Numbered from the stretch's first letter, positions 42,736-53,440 are shown. The stretch: 64,000 nt of DNA from Chryseobacterium sp. MEBOG06 (GCF_021869765.1 NZ_CP084580.1:3658001-3722000), one strand, 5' to 3'. Made by a program: numbers and translations. Notes: generated from the sequence alone by a model not told the origin.

Positions 42736-44007
42736 TTAAATGAAGTCGATCAGTTTCTCCAGCGCTACGCCTCTTGATCCTTTCAACAATATATTTTCGG
42801 CTTGAATTTTATGATCTTTTAAATATTCTATTACACTTGCGGTATTTTCGAAAGCAAGATCTGAAGGATTAACAGCTTTAAAGTGTTTTCCTACTGTGAT
42901 AATTTCATTAAACCCTAAATCCTTTGCCAGTTTTAAGATATTCTGGTGTTCTTTCTCACTTTCATCACCTAATTCAAGCATATCACCGATAATAATGGTT
43001 TTACTCCCTTCAAAAGTAACAAAATTATTCAGTGATGCTGTCATGGAACTTGGATTGGCATTATAAGTATCCAGCACCATTGTTCTGCCGTTATTCTTCA
43101 CAACCTGAGAGCGCATATTCGTCGGGGTGTAAAGCTCAAGAGCATATTTTATTTTTTCAAAACTGATTCCAAAATGAAGTCCTAGACTGGCTGCCGCACA
43201 AAGGTTAGTAAAATTATAATCTCCTGTCAGTTTTGATACAGCTTTCATTCCATTATAGCTCAATCCTACAAAATGTTCTTCAGAAAAAGATTCAAAATTA
43301 TAATCTGAACTCTCCTTTCCAAAAGTAATAACTGGTGAATAATTTTCTGTTTTTTCAGTTTGGATAGGATCATTTTCATTAACAATGATTGTTTTATGAT
43401 TATTTTTAAGATAATCATACAGTTCAGATTTCCCCTTGATTACTCCCTCAAATCCGCCAAATCCTTCTAAATGGGCTTTTCCAAAATTGGTAATATATCC
43501 AAAATCAGGTTTTGAAATAGCAGACAGGAATTCAATTTCCTTCTGATGATTGGCTCCCATTTCTATCACAGCCATTTCATGCTCAGGCTTGATAGATAGG
43601 ATGGTTAGAGGAACCCCGATATGATTATTGAGGTTACCCGATGTATACTGTACATTGTATTTTTCTGAAAGTACGGCATGAATGAGTTCCTTGGTAGTTG
43701 TTTTCCCATTACTCCCTGTAAGACCTATAAAAGGGATGCTAAGCTTGCTTCTGTGATAGATTGCCAGCTGCTGTAGGAAATCCAAAGTGGATGGAACATA
43801 GAAAATATTTTTATCTCTGTTTTCAAATTCCTGCTGTTCAACTATTACAGCCAAGGCACCTTCGTCAATAGCTTTTTCGGCTATAGTTGCTGCGTTGAAA
43901 TTATCTCCGGAGAAGGCAAAGAAAATATCATTTTCTGCGATTTTTCTGCTATCAATGGTCACTTTACCAGCCTGCAGAAACAAAGGATAAAACTGTTCTA
44001 TATTCAT
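42736..44007 (-). CDS. murF: UDP-N-acetylmuramoyl-tripeptide--D-alanyl-D-alanine ligase
   Basis: Last cytoplasmic step of peptidoglycan precursor synthesis: ATP-dependent addition of D-Ala-D-Ala to the UDP-MurNAc tripeptide. The 423 residues are normal. Three Mur-ligase domains are visible: the N-terminal UDP-binding part (TIDSRKIAENDIFFAFSGDN), the P-loop at 95-105 (GLTGSNGKTTT) with VIEMGANHQKEIEFLSAISK, and the C-terminal domain with VLDTYNANPSSMTASLNNF and IIGDMLELGDESEKEH. It lies downstream of gldJ on the same strand, separated by a terminator, and away from the division/cell-wall cluster. Confidence 0.95.
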   Translation of the reverse strand: MNIEQFYPLFLQAGKVTIDSRKIAENDIFFAFSGDNFNAATIAEKAIDEGALAVIVEQQEFENRDKNIFYVPSTLDFLQQLAIYHRSKLSIPFIGLTGSNGKTTTKELIHAVLSEKYNVQYTSGNLNNHIGVPLTILSIKPEHEMAVIEMGANHQKEIEFLSAISKPDFGYITNFGKAHLEGFGGFEGVIKGKSELYDYLKNNHKTIIVNENDPIQTEKTENYSPVITFGKESSDYNFESFSEEHFVGLSYNGMKAVSKLTGDYNFTNLCAAASLGLHFGISFEKIKYALELYTPTNMRSQVVKNNGRTMVLDTYNANPSSMTASLNNFVTFEGSKTIIIGDMLELGDESEKEHQNILKLAKDLGFNEIITVGKHFKAVNPSDLAFENTASVIEYLKDHKIQAENILLKGSRGVALEKLIDFI

Positions 44008-44021
44008 AGGTCAAAAATAAA

Positions 44022-44049
44022 AAAACCTTCCGGAAATCCGGAAGGTTTT
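44022..44049 (-). terminator. Terminator between gldJ and murF
   Basis: Perfect 13-bp stem AAAACCTTCCGGA / TCCGGAAGGTTTT with a 2-nt loop, followed by T-rich sequence on the minus strand after gldJ. Confidence 0.9.
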
Positions 44050-44072
44050 ATATAAGTATTTTTTGATAAATA

Positions 44073-45674
44073 TTATCTTCGAGTTCTACTCTTGTCATTT
44101 GTTCTTGCATCCTGAGCGACACGGAAACCAATCCAGCCAAATGCTTTTCCTTGGTTCTTATATCTTCTTTGTCCCGGATCCAGCCAATATGCAGTATCTT
44201 GCCAAGACCCCCCTTTTACAACTCTGATATCGTTAGACATTTCAGAAGTTCTGTCTTTGGTATCTTTTTGCATTTTCACCTTACCTGTAGCGTCTACAAC
44301 AAATCTTTTTCTAGGAGAATTATACATATCAAATCCTGAAGCAGAATCTGATGCTCTGTAATATTCTAAAGAAGACTGTCTGTCACCATCTCTGTAGTTT
44401 CTGTAATCAGCAATCGTTTCTCTTTCAAATTGTCCCGGAAGTCCTTTGTAAACTAATCTTCCGTCAGCTAAAGTATCATACTTAATAGTACCTTCGTCGA
44501 TCATTTTGTAAGTTCCGTCACCGTTTCTTACGATAGCCTGAGGCATATTTCCTCTGTAATAATTGAAATCGTTGTAATCTTCGTCAATGATTGGTCTGTA
44601 CACATCAGCAGTCCATTCAGAAACGTTACCATACATACCATAGATTCCTAAATCATTAGATGGATATTTTCTTACGTCGGAAGTCTGTGCAGAACCGTCA
44701 TTTTTCCATCCTGCTATACCAGAATAGTCACCTTTACCCATTTTAAAGTTTTCAAGGAACATTCCTCTTTCTTTTCCTTTAACCCCTCTTAATCTTTCAA
44801 TTTCAGGTTTCTTTCCAAGGTATTGGTTATATTCTCTGGTTTTCGCCATTCCAAGAGCTGCATATTCCCATTCTACTTCAGTAGGAAGTCTGAACTTCTG
44901 TACCATTGCAGAATTTGGAGCTCTGTTTGCAGATAATAGTCTCTGGTTTGTTGTTTTCATCCCAGATTTCTGCTGCATTCTTTTTTCATTAATATATCCT
45001 TGCATCTCCGGATCATTCGCTTTGAATTTATCCATATTAAATGCAGTTCCTCCCTGGTTGTTGGATTCGTTGATATATAAATCTTTAGCAATAACACCTG
45101 CCTGCATCAAAGCCTTTTCATTTGCTCTGTCTGTCAGCCATTCACAATATCTGTTTGCCTGAGTCCAGGAAACTCCTACTACAGGGTAGTAATCGAATTC
45201 CGGAGAACGCAGATAAGTTTCATTATAATCGTTTCTAGCTAATTTATTGTCCCATAATAGAGTATCTGGCAGGGCGCCGTTATAGATCTCCTTAAAACTA
45301 GGATCACTTGGAGGGAATACATACTTCAACCATGTAAGGTATTCGCGGTATTCGTAGTTAGTAATCTCAGTTTCACCGATAAAGAATGAACTTACCTGCA
45401 TTCTGCGAGGCGTGTTATTCCAATCGTGCATAACATCATCTTTCACTAATCCCATTGTAAAAGTTCCACCTTCTACATATACCATTCCTGGCCACCCCTT
45501 CTGTTTTTGTTGCTTTCCTGCAAAAAACCAACCTTGTTTTTCGTTTGGTTTCCAACCTGTCTTGCTGACAAATTTTTTAGTACCGCCTCCTTTGCTGGTT
45601 CCTGATCCGCCACAGCTGGTTAATGCAAGTGTAGAACTTAATGCTATTAATGAAAACAACTTTAGTTTTTTCAT
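44073..45674 (-). CDS. gldJ: Gliding motility/T9SS lipoprotein GldJ
   Basis: Outer-membrane-associated lipoprotein required for gliding and T9SS stability in Flavobacterium johnsoniae. I start at the ATG at 45674 (MKKLKLFSLIALSSTLALTS, lipidated Cys21); the longer frame adds an unlikely Lys/Leu-rich leader. The mature protein is a formylglycine-generating-enzyme-like (SUMF1) fold: GMVYVEGGTFTMGLVKDDVM, SFFIGETEITNYEYREYLTW, PVVGVSWTQANRYCEWLTDR, FRLPTEVEWEYAALG, and IYGMYGNVSEWTADVY near the end. At 534 residues the length fits GldJ and not GldK. It is divergent from porU by 164 bp and upstream of murF. Confidence 0.92.
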   Translation of the reverse strand: MKKLKLFSLIALSSTLALTSCGGSGTSKGGGTKKFVSKTGWKPNEKQGWFFAGKQQKQKGWPGMVYVEGGTFTMGLVKDDVMHDWNNTPRRMQVSSFFIGETEITNYEYREYLTWLKYVFPPSDPSFKEIYNGALPDTLLWDNKLARNDYNETYLRSPEFDYYPVVGVSWTQANRYCEWLTDRANEKALMQAGVIAKDLYINESNNQGGTAFNMDKFKANDPEMQGYINEKRMQQKSGMKTTNQRLLSANRAPNSAMVQKFRLPTEVEWEYAALGMAKTREYNQYLGKKPEIERLRGVKGKERGMFLENFKMGKGDYSGIAGWKNDGSAQTSDVRKYPSNDLGIYGMYGNVSEWTADVYRPIIDEDYNDFNYYRGNMPQAIVRNGDGTYKMIDEGTIKYDTLADGRLVYKGLPGQFERETIADYRNYRDGDRQSSLEYYRASDSASGFDMYNSPRKRFVVDATGKVKMQKDTKDRTSEMSNDIRVVKGGSWQDTAYWLDPGQRRYKNQGKAFGWIGFRVAQDARTNDKSRTRR

Positions 45675-45838
45675 AGTCGATATAAATATTTTCAAAGTAC
45701 AAAGAAAAAATAAATTATTCAATAAATCAAGTAAACATTTGATTTTTTTGAAAAACGTTAACAAATTAATTTTATTGTATCGCAATTTAATTCTAAAATT
45801 TTCATTTATTTTGTAATTTAGCAATTTCAATAATAAAC

Positions 45839-48800
45839 ATGAGACGAAAAATCACTCTTTTATCCTTAATCGCTTTTGCATCAACACTTTACGCCCAAAG
45901 AAACACCATAGAATGGAATGGTTCTAAAATTCAGGATTTTGGTGAAACAAAAATTAATCTTCCCATTTTCAAAAATGAAGGTTTTTCTTTCAGCCAAAAT
46001 AATGTTTTTATAGTAACTAAGCAAAAAATCGGAGAAAAGCAGTTAAAAATTTCAGACCTTTCCTGGGAGAATGTTTCCAACCAGGATTTATTTGAATTGG
46101 ATAAAGGCAGCCTTCCTGATTATGATGTGGCAGATGTTTCCTATTATACATTGGATGGGGACACTTATGCCAGTATCAGCGTTGCCTTATTTAAAAATGT
46201 GAAAGGCCGTGTTCAGAGACTTTCTTCATTTAATGTTACTGAAGGTGCAGCTCCTATTAATGCTTCAAGCACATTTAATAAGGTAGGAACTACAGGTAAT
46301 CCCTTATCCAGTGGTAATTTTTACAAAATAAAAGTTGACAAATCCGGTATATTTAAAATCACATCACAGTTTTTAAAAGACAACGGGATCAATCCTTCTT
46401 CTGTAAATCCTAAAAATTTCAGAATTTACGGAAACGGAGGTATTATGCTTCCCGAATACAATCAGGACACCAAGTATGGTGCTTTGCAGGAAAACGCCAT
46501 TCAGGTTGTGGGTGAAGATGACGGGGTATGGAATGATAATGATTATGCTCTTTTCTATGCACAGGGACCTGACGGATATAATCTTTATGATACCAACAAC
46601 GGAAATGGCTTCAAAAGAAAAGACACAAGATTTTCTGAGAGAAGCAATAATGTAAAAAATATATACGAAGATTTTTCTTATTACTATATCAATTTTGATA
46701 AAGGAGCAGGAAAAAGAGTTCAGTCCATTGACGGAAATCTCCCTGCACAGCTGATCACAAGGTATGACAGCTATCAGGTCATCAATAAAGATCAGAAAAA
46801 TCTTTTGAAAGTGGGAAGAACGTGGGTAGAAGACACTCCTTTCAATAGTGAAAAAGATGTAACCATCACTACCAATTCTCCTATACAGGCTAATGATCTT
46901 ATACGATACAGAACTCAGGTAGTTGGATACAGATCACAACAGAACAACATTGATTTTAAAATCAACAATCTGGCACCGTCTTCAAAAACTGTACCTGCAG
47001 ACAGTGGAGCGATTCAATATAATTTTTATCCCATAACCTATTCGGGGACCATCACCAATCTTACCGGAAATCAGCTTACGATTAATTATAATCCTAATAT
47101 TGGTAAAAACCCTAACGGAACTTTCTACTTCGATTATATTGAGCTGCAATACAAAGAGAATCTTGCATTTAATGGTTCACAGATGAACTTCAGAGATTAT
47201 TCTATTGTAAGCGGAAGCAATACCAACTATGGATTCAGTATAACCAATGCCGGAAATATAGAGCAGGTATGGGATGTGACAGATATCACCAACGCAAACA
47301 GAAGAGTAAATAAAGCGGGAGCAGGTTCTTTCAACTTTGCCTATATTGCTGCTGATCAGAACTTCAACAATGAATTTGTAGCTTTCCGTTCTGACGCAGC
47401 CTTCAACCCACAGTTTGTAGGTAGGATTTCCAACCAGAATCTTTCCATATTACAGAATATTGATTATCTCATTCTTACTGTACCTGAAATGATGGGCCAG
47501 GCACAAAGACTTGCCAATTATCATCAGACAGCCAATAACTATAAGGTAGAGATTGTAGATATCAGTAAAATCTATGAAGAATTCGGAAGTGGAAGCAAAG
47601 ACCTTACTGCTATCAGAGATTTCGTTACCAAACTGAATACACCAGCCGGAAGGCTTAAATATGTATTTATACTTGGAGACGCATCATTTGATTACAAAAA
47701 CAGAATCTCAAATAATACAAACATTGTTCCCAGCTATCAAAGTGAGCAGTCTTCAGATTATGTATCGTCATTCGTTACCGATGATTATATTGTAATGAAC
47801 CAGCCGCAGAATACCCTTTTAATTGAAAATAATTTACCCGATGTGCCTGTCGGAAGAATTCCTGCTGCTAATGTCACTGAAGCATCAGATATGATCAGCA
47901 AGACCCTAGCTTATTACAATTCTCTGTCCGGGCAGTCAAGTCCTTTTGGAGAGTGGCGTATGCGCCTTGACTTTGTAGTGGATGATAATAATGAAGGAGG
48001 AAGTCCTTTCCACAATGTTATGAACTCTAGTTTGGCGAGTATATTCGAACAGCCCGGCCAGCTGGATCTGAAAGAATACAATGTAAAAAAATTATATATG
48101 GATGCCTTCCCTGCTCAAAGTACTTCAGGAGGACTAAGGTATCCGCAGGTGAATCAGGCAATTTCCAATGCTATAGGAAACAGCTTATATCTTTTCTATT
48201 TCGGACATGGAGGAATCAATGGCTGGGCACAGGAAAGAGTATTAACCAGTACAGAAGTTCAAAACTCAAACAACTTCTCTAATGTATACAGCAGGTTTCC
48301 GTTTGTTTCTACTATAACATGTGAGTTCACATTATGGGATGAGCCGGGAACAAATTCTGTGGGAGAGCAGTTTATTAAGCTAAAACAAGGGGGCGTTTCG
48401 GCAATGATCACTTCCAGCCGTGCTATTGGTGTAGATTACGGACGTGATTTCACCAACACCTATACCCGAAATATATTTAAATTAACCAATGATGATTTCA
48501 ATTCTTTAGGGTATGCTCATTTAATTGCAAAAAAACAGAAAGGTCCTAATAATAACCACCTGAAGGTAAATTTCCTTGGTGACCCTGCTATGAAACTAAG
48601 CAGGCCACAAAGATTGCTGACTATTGATAATATTGAAACTCCTGTTCCCGGATTAATCAGAGGATTGGATTTTGTGAAAGTAAAAGGACACATCAATAAA
48701 CCTGACGGAACTCTAAACAGTACTTTCAACGGAAAAGTAGCCATCAACATTTTTGATAAGAGACTAAATAAAAAGACCTTAAATAACAACGGTGCTTTAT

Positions 48801-49738
48801 CTCCTGTATTAGACTATACTGAAGAAGGAAGTGCTATCGTAAAAGCTGCAGGAACGGCAGTAAACGGAGTTTTCAATGCAGAATTTTATGTACCTAAAGA
48901 CATTAACTACACTGTAGGAGACGGAAGAATACTGGCATATGCAGACAATAAGGCAACGGATGTATTCAACAACCAGACTGTACAGGTAGGTGATATCAAC
49001 CCCAACGGAATCAATGATAACCAGCCTCCAAAAGTAAAACTGTATATGAATAATACCAACTTTGCAGATGGTGGTATTACCAATCAGAACCCAATGCTTC
49101 TTGCCTGTCTTACGGATGATACAGGAATTAACTCTACCGGATCAGGAATAGGACATGATATTACGGTTTATCTGGATGGGCAGATTATTAATACGGTAAT
49201 TTTAAATGATTTTTATGCTCCGGGTGAAGGAAACGGATGTCTGAATCCAAGTCTTGCAGACTATCAAAAAGGAAATGTATCATATCCTTTCAAGAATCTT
49301 GCCATTGGACAACATCAATTAGCATTTAAAGTTTGGGATATAAACAATAATTCTACATCTGCTACGTTAAATTTTGAAGTTAAGGATGAATCTGACCAAC
49401 ACCTGATCATTAACCGTCCGCTGAACTGGCCAAATCCATTCACTAATAAGACCTATGTACAGTTTGAACACAACTGTGATGATATTCTGGATGTGAATGT
49501 ACAGATCTATACAATTACCGGAAGATTGGTAAGAACTTTATCTCAGCCGGTGGTTGCAGAACCTTTCCTACAGGGCTTTAGAACCCCTCGTCAGGCAATA
49601 GAATGGGACGGAAGAGATGATTTTGGAGCAACAGTAGCAAAAGGTACGTATATTTTTAAGATATTTGCAAAAAGTCAAAATCAAGAAAAATGCAAAGGAA
49701 GTGCCACAGCTGTAGAAAAAATGGTACTTTTGAAATAA
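45839..49738 (+). CDS. porU: Type IX secretion system sortase PorU
   Basis: Outer-membrane-surface peptidase that removes the C-terminal sorting domain of T9SS cargo and attaches it to the cell surface. It has 1299 residues. A signal peptide (MRRKITLLSLIAFASTLYAQ) is followed by a long beta-rich N-terminal region. The gingipain-like C25 peptidase domain has its catalytic His790 in YLFYFGHGGINGW and Cys828 in STITCEFTLWDEPGTNSVGE. A C-terminal Ig-like part and a FlgD-like domain (WPNPFTNKTYVQFEHNCDD) end the protein. It is followed after 60 bp by porV, and divergent from gldJ, a conserved flavobacterial arrangement. Confidence 0.95.
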   Translation: MRRKITLLSLIAFASTLYAQRNTIEWNGSKIQDFGETKINLPIFKNEGFSFSQNNVFIVTKQKIGEKQLKISDLSWENVSNQDLFELDKGSLPDYDVADVSYYTLDGDTYASISVALFKNVKGRVQRLSSFNVTEGAAPINASSTFNKVGTTGNPLSSGNFYKIKVDKSGIFKITSQFLKDNGINPSSVNPKNFRIYGNGGIMLPEYNQDTKYGALQENAIQVVGEDDGVWNDNDYALFYAQGPDGYNLYDTNNGNGFKRKDTRFSERSNNVKNIYEDFSYYYINFDKGAGKRVQSIDGNLPAQLITRYDSYQVINKDQKNLLKVGRTWVEDTPFNSEKDVTITTNSPIQANDLIRYRTQVVGYRSQQNNIDFKINNLAPSSKTVPADSGAIQYNFYPITYSGTITNLTGNQLTINYNPNIGKNPNGTFYFDYIELQYKENLAFNGSQMNFRDYSIVSGSNTNYGFSITNAGNIEQVWDVTDITNANRRVNKAGAGSFNFAYIAADQNFNNEFVAFRSDAAFNPQFVGRISNQNLSILQNIDYLILTVPEMMGQAQRLANYHQTANNYKVEIVDISKIYEEFGSGSKDLTAIRDFVTKLNTPAGRLKYVFILGDASFDYKNRISNNTNIVPSYQSEQSSDYVSSFVTDDYIVMNQPQNTLLIENNLPDVPVGRIPAANVTEASDMISKTLAYYNSLSGQSSPFGEWRMRLDFVVDDNNEGGSPFHNVMNSSLASIFEQPGQLDLKEYNVKKLYMDAFPAQSTSGGLRYPQVNQAISNAIGNSLYLFYFGHGGINGWAQERVLTSTEVQNSNNFSNVYSRFPFVSTITCEFTLWDEPGTNSVGEQFIKLKQGGVSAMITSSRAIGVDYGRDFTNTYTRNIFKLTNDDFNSLGYAHLIAKKQKGPNNNHLKVNFLGDPAMKLSRPQRLLTIDNIETPVPGLIRGLDFVKVKGHINKPDGTLNSTFNGKVAINIFDKRLNKKTLNNNGALSPVLDYTEEGSAIVKAAGTAVNGVFNAEFYVPKDINYTVGDGRILAYADNKATDVFNNQTVQVGDINPNGINDNQPPKVKLYMNNTNFADGGITNQNPMLLACLTDDTGINSTGSGIGHDITVYLDGQIINTVILNDFYAPGEGNGCLNPSLADYQKGNVSYPFKNLAIGQHQLAFKVWDINNNSTSATLNFEVKDESDQHLIINRPLNWPNPFTNKTYVQFEHNCDDILDVNVQIYTITGRLVRTLSQPVVAEPFLQGFRTPRQAIEWDGRDDFGATVAKGTYIFKIFAKSQNQEKCKGSATAVEKMVLLK

Positions 49739-49798
49739 ATTAACTTATACATAGATAATAATATTAATAAAAAACTGATAATATATAAAAGACAACAT

Positions 49799-50962
49799 AT
49801 GAATTTAACTACTAAACTGCTTTTAGGATTTGGTTTGAGTGCTGGTTTTTTAGGCTATTCGCAAGACTTGGGTAAAGTAAACCCAGTACTTACCGGAGCT
49901 CCATTTCTAAGAATTGCACCTGATGCAAGGTCTGGAGGTATGGGAGACCAAGGGGTAGTAACCTCTCCGGATGCATTTTCACAGTTCTGGAATGCTGCAA
50001 AATATCCTTTTAGCAGAACAAGTTCTTCCATAGGTCTTAACTATACACCTTATATGGGAAAACTTACCAATGATGTATTCTTATTATATGGTGCATTTCA
50101 TAAGTTCCTGGGGCAAGAAGAAAGATCTACCATTTCTGCAAGTATCTATTATTTCAATATGGGGCAAGTAGACCTTACTCAGTTGGTAGGTACAGAAATT
50201 GCTTCAATGGGTACATCAAAACCAAACGAATTCTCTATTGACGTTGCCTATGCTTTGAAACTTTCTGATTCCTACTCTATGGCTGTAACTGGTAGATTTA
50301 TCCGTTCAGACTTAGCCGGAGGATTCAACACAGATACTACACTTAAACCTGCCAACTCTTTTGCTGTAGATGTTTCAGGTTACTACACTTCACCTAGATT
50401 TTCCAGTTTTGGAGGATATGATGGTAAATTAAATGCCGGTTTAGCTATTCAGAACTTAGGTCCGAAATTGGACTATACCGGAAATGAAGAATCAAGATCT
50501 TATCTTCCTACGATGGCAAGATTGGGGATTGGATATGACATGTTCCTTGATGATATGAATAGAGTCGGATTAACAGTGGAAGGTTCAAAACTTTTAGTTC
50601 CAGGATCTGAATATGCAGGAATAGATCCTAATACAAGACAGCCTATCTATCAAATTCCAAACGTAGGACCAATGGCTGGTATCGGAAAATCTTTCAAAAA
50701 CAAAAACAGTATCATGTATAGTGGTGCTTTGGAATATTCATATGATAATGCTTTTTCTGTAAGAGGAGGTTACTTCCATGAAAGTGAAGAACAGGGAGCG
50801 AGACAGTTTGCAACAGCAGGTATTGGATTAAAGTACCGTTCTTTCGGTCTTGATCTTTCTTATCTTATTAATATGTCTAAAATCAACAGTGCATTGGATA
50901 ACACTCTTCGTTTCGGTCTTACCTGGAACATAGGAGATGAAACATCTAATAACGATCGTTAA
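49799..50962 (+). CDS. porV: Type IX secretion system outer-membrane protein PorV
   Basis: Beta-barrel shuttle of the T9SS that carries cargo from the SprA translocon to PorU, 387 residues. The signal peptide MNLTTKLLLGFGLSAGFLGY is followed by GAPFLRIAPDARSGGMGDQG and VTSPDAFSQFWNAAKYPF, the diagnostic N-terminus of PorV. Beta-strands ending in aromatic residues continue to DNTLRFGLTWNIGDETSNN. FadL-type barrel, full length. It forms a two-gene unit with porU, closed by a terminator at 50982. Confidence 0.95.
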   Translation: MNLTTKLLLGFGLSAGFLGYSQDLGKVNPVLTGAPFLRIAPDARSGGMGDQGVVTSPDAFSQFWNAAKYPFSRTSSSIGLNYTPYMGKLTNDVFLLYGAFHKFLGQEERSTISASIYYFNMGQVDLTQLVGTEIASMGTSKPNEFSIDVAYALKLSDSYSMAVTGRFIRSDLAGGFNTDTTLKPANSFAVDVSGYYTSPRFSSFGGYDGKLNAGLAIQNLGPKLDYTGNEESRSYLPTMARLGIGYDMFLDDMNRVGLTVEGSKLLVPGSEYAGIDPNTRQPIYQIPNVGPMAGIGKSFKNKNSIMYSGALEYSYDNAFSVRGGYFHESEEQGARQFATAGIGLKYRSFGLDLSYLINMSKINSALDNTLRFGLTWNIGDETSNNDR

Positions 50963-50981
50963 AAAAAGACAACAGCAATAC

Positions 50982-51016
50982 AAAAAGCCTCACCAACATG
51001 GATGAGGCTTTTTTTG
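50982..51016 (+). terminator. Terminator of porU-porV
   Basis: Stem AAAAAGCCTCA / TGAGGCTTTTT with a 10-nt loop and trailing T-run, 20 bp after the porV stop. Confidence 0.92.
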
Positions 51017-51181
51017 TACTGTAATCAATGATCCCCCTGCAAGCTTCTCCGTTTATTTTACACATCAGAAATTCACTATTCACAATCACAAAAGCCGATT
51101 ATTAAAAAAATATAACATTTAAGTTGACAAAAGTCTCTTCTTTATGGCGTCTTTTATAAATCCAATAGCTATTTTTGTAAT

Positions 51182-53440
51182 ATGAACTATTCGGCAGAGC
51201 TAAAAAAATTTGTGACCAGTCAATATGTATATTCTGCAATCAGAATTACATTAGCAACTGTTCTGCCTTGTTTGGTTCTCGCTCATTTTGGAATTTTAAA
51301 AGAATACTTCCTCTTCCCTCTCGGAACGAGTTTTGTGGCATTGACAGATCAACCCGGTCCTTTCATCCGAAGAAGAAATGCTCTTACTTTTGCCATTTGC
51401 TGTTTTGTCTTTGTCGCCCTGATCGCCAGTCTTGTGATGAATTTCAGAATACTGGTACTTCTGGAAATCGTTGTATTTGGAATGTTTTTCTCACTCATTG
51501 GAGTCTATGGCCAGAGACTGGCCGCTGTAGGTTCATTATCTCTGGTTGTACTTGCCATCTTTATTGACGGGCATCTTACAGGAAGTAATATCCCGAAGAG
51601 CTTGCTGATCTTTGCCAGTGGCTGTATATGGTTTTTGCTCATATTCCTTATTGTGACAACCATCCGGCCTTACAAACTGGCGGGGCAGATGATTGGTGAG
51701 AACTATCTGCAGCTGGCTGATTTTTTAAAGATCAAAGCCAACTATTATCAGAAAAATCCTGATTTTGATAAACTGACAACGCAGGTTATCGCCAAACAAA
51801 TCGAAATAAAAAACTTACAGGAGGATACCAGAGAAACCGTTTTTAAAACAAGAACCATTGTCAATGAATCTACCACCACCAGCCGTTTGCTGATGCTGAT
51901 GTTTCTGAACTCCATGGACCTTCATGAGAAACTGATGACCTCAGAAAGTGATTACCAGAAATTGCAGCAGAGTTTTGAAGACAGCATGATCCTGGTTAAC
52001 ATCCACGATTATCTGAATCTTTTGGCTGAAGAAATCACCAACATCGGAATCGCTCTTCAAAGTGGAACGAGAGCAAAACCCATATTCAACCTTGAAATTG
52101 AATTAAAGAACCTTAATTATAATTACTTCGAGCTTAGAAATAAACAGCTTTCTTCGGAAAGTCTGGAAAACTTTATGGTCCTGCGTCAGATCCTGATGCG
52201 TATCAATGAAATCACAAAGGAGATTAATGAAATTTATAAAGTTTTTTCCCAAAACATAAAACTGGCAAAGAGTTTATCTACCGGTCTAGACCTGAAAAAG
52301 TTTATGCCTAATGAGCCTAAGCTTAATTCTAAAGTCTTAAGGAATAGTATTTCCTTATCATCATCTCATTTCCGACATGCAATAAGAATTACCACTGCTT
52401 TACTGTTCGGTTATCTTTTCTCTATGTTTGATTCTCTCGGGCTGGGGCATACTTACTGGATTTTAATTACCATTACCGCTATTTTAAAGCCTGCTTATTC
52501 CATTACCAAAAAGCGTAACTTACTCCGTCTCTACGGTACTGTTACAGGAGCCACCATTGCCTATATCATTCTGCATTTTATCCATATCAACGGTATTTTG
52601 CTCGCTATACTGCTGATCAGTATGATAATGTGCTTCAGCTTTTTGAAAGGACGTTATTATTGGGCAGTTTTATTCATGACCATTTATGTTTTCCTGAGTT
52701 TTAACTTTTTGAATCCGGGGAAAATAGATGTGATATTTAAAGACAGGATTGTAGATACAGCCATCGCTGGCATCATCGCATTTTTAGTTTCTTATATTGT
52801 ACTTCCTGTCTGGGAACACACACAAAATCTGGACCTGATGAAAAAGTCTGCAGCAGACAATCTGATTTATTTCCAAAGTGTGATTTCTAAATTTTTGGAC
52901 GGAAATTTTGATCTTGAAGATTATAAAGTAAAACGGAAAAATGCAATTATTTCACTGGCCAATCTTTCTGATAATTTCCAGAGAATGATCTCTGACCCTA
53001 AAAATCAACAGAAAAAACTGGAAGTGGTTCATCAATTCGTTGCTACATCGCATCTTGTCACAGCTTACACAGCTTCTCTTTCTCAATACTCTCAAAATAA
53101 TGAGCTGTATCCTGAAATTGATGCCGAAAGCTGGAGCAGAAAAATTGAAGCAGAAATGCAGCAGACCTCTACCCTTCTGGAGGGTAATGAAATAAATGAA
53201 ACCCTGAAAATGGAGAGCCGTCTTGAACCGGAAGATTCGTCCATTGAAGATATGCTTCTGAAAAGAAAAACAGAGATTGAGGAAAGTGAAAGCATTGAAA
53301 AAATAGACCCCGATAAAATTTCGCATTTAACGGAGCTTAAAAACATTCACGATATTCTGGAACTGATCTACGATGTTGCCAAAGAACAGCGTAAAGTGAT
53401 CGAAAAATATAAAGCTGAAAAAGTCGCTGAAACTGAATAA
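51182..53440 (+). CDS. FUSC-family inner-membrane protein (YccS/YhfK-like)
   Basis: Large membrane protein of 752 residues with the two-block FUSC layout. The N-terminal spans (ITLATVLPCLVLAHFGILKE, FLFPLGTSFVALTDQPGPFI, then LVVLAIFIDGHLTGSNIPKS) precede a cytoplasmic helical domain (about 180-390). A second set of spans follows (RITTALLFGYLFSMFDSLGL, GHTYWILITITAILKPAYSI, AYIILHFIHINGILLAILLI), then a soluble helical tail. The relatives include aromatic-acid and drug efflux components, but the function of YccS-type proteins is not known. It is a single gene, divergent from nothing and convergent with the PPTase gene. Confidence 0.9.
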   Translation: MNYSAELKKFVTSQYVYSAIRITLATVLPCLVLAHFGILKEYFLFPLGTSFVALTDQPGPFIRRRNALTFAICCFVFVALIASLVMNFRILVLLEIVVFGMFFSLIGVYGQRLAAVGSLSLVVLAIFIDGHLTGSNIPKSLLIFASGCIWFLLIFLIVTTIRPYKLAGQMIGENYLQLADFLKIKANYYQKNPDFDKLTTQVIAKQIEIKNLQEDTRETVFKTRTIVNESTTTSRLLMLMFLNSMDLHEKLMTSESDYQKLQQSFEDSMILVNIHDYLNLLAEEITNIGIALQSGTRAKPIFNLEIELKNLNYNYFELRNKQLSSESLENFMVLRQILMRINEITKEINEIYKVFSQNIKLAKSLSTGLDLKKFMPNEPKLNSKVLRNSISLSSSHFRHAIRITTALLFGYLFSMFDSLGLGHTYWILITITAILKPAYSITKKRNLLRLYGTVTGATIAYIILHFIHINGILLAILLISMIMCFSFLKGRYYWAVLFMTIYVFLSFNFLNPGKIDVIFKDRIVDTAIAGIIAFLVSYIVLPVWEHTQNLDLMKKSAADNLIYFQSVISKFLDGNFDLEDYKVKRKNAIISLANLSDNFQRMISDPKNQQKKLEVVHQFVATSHLVTAYTASLSQYSQNNELYPEIDAESWSRKIEAEMQQTSTLLEGNEINETLKMESRLEPEDSSIEDMLLKRKTEIEESESIEKIDPDKISHLTELKNIHDILELIYDVAKEQRKVIEKYKAEKVAETE

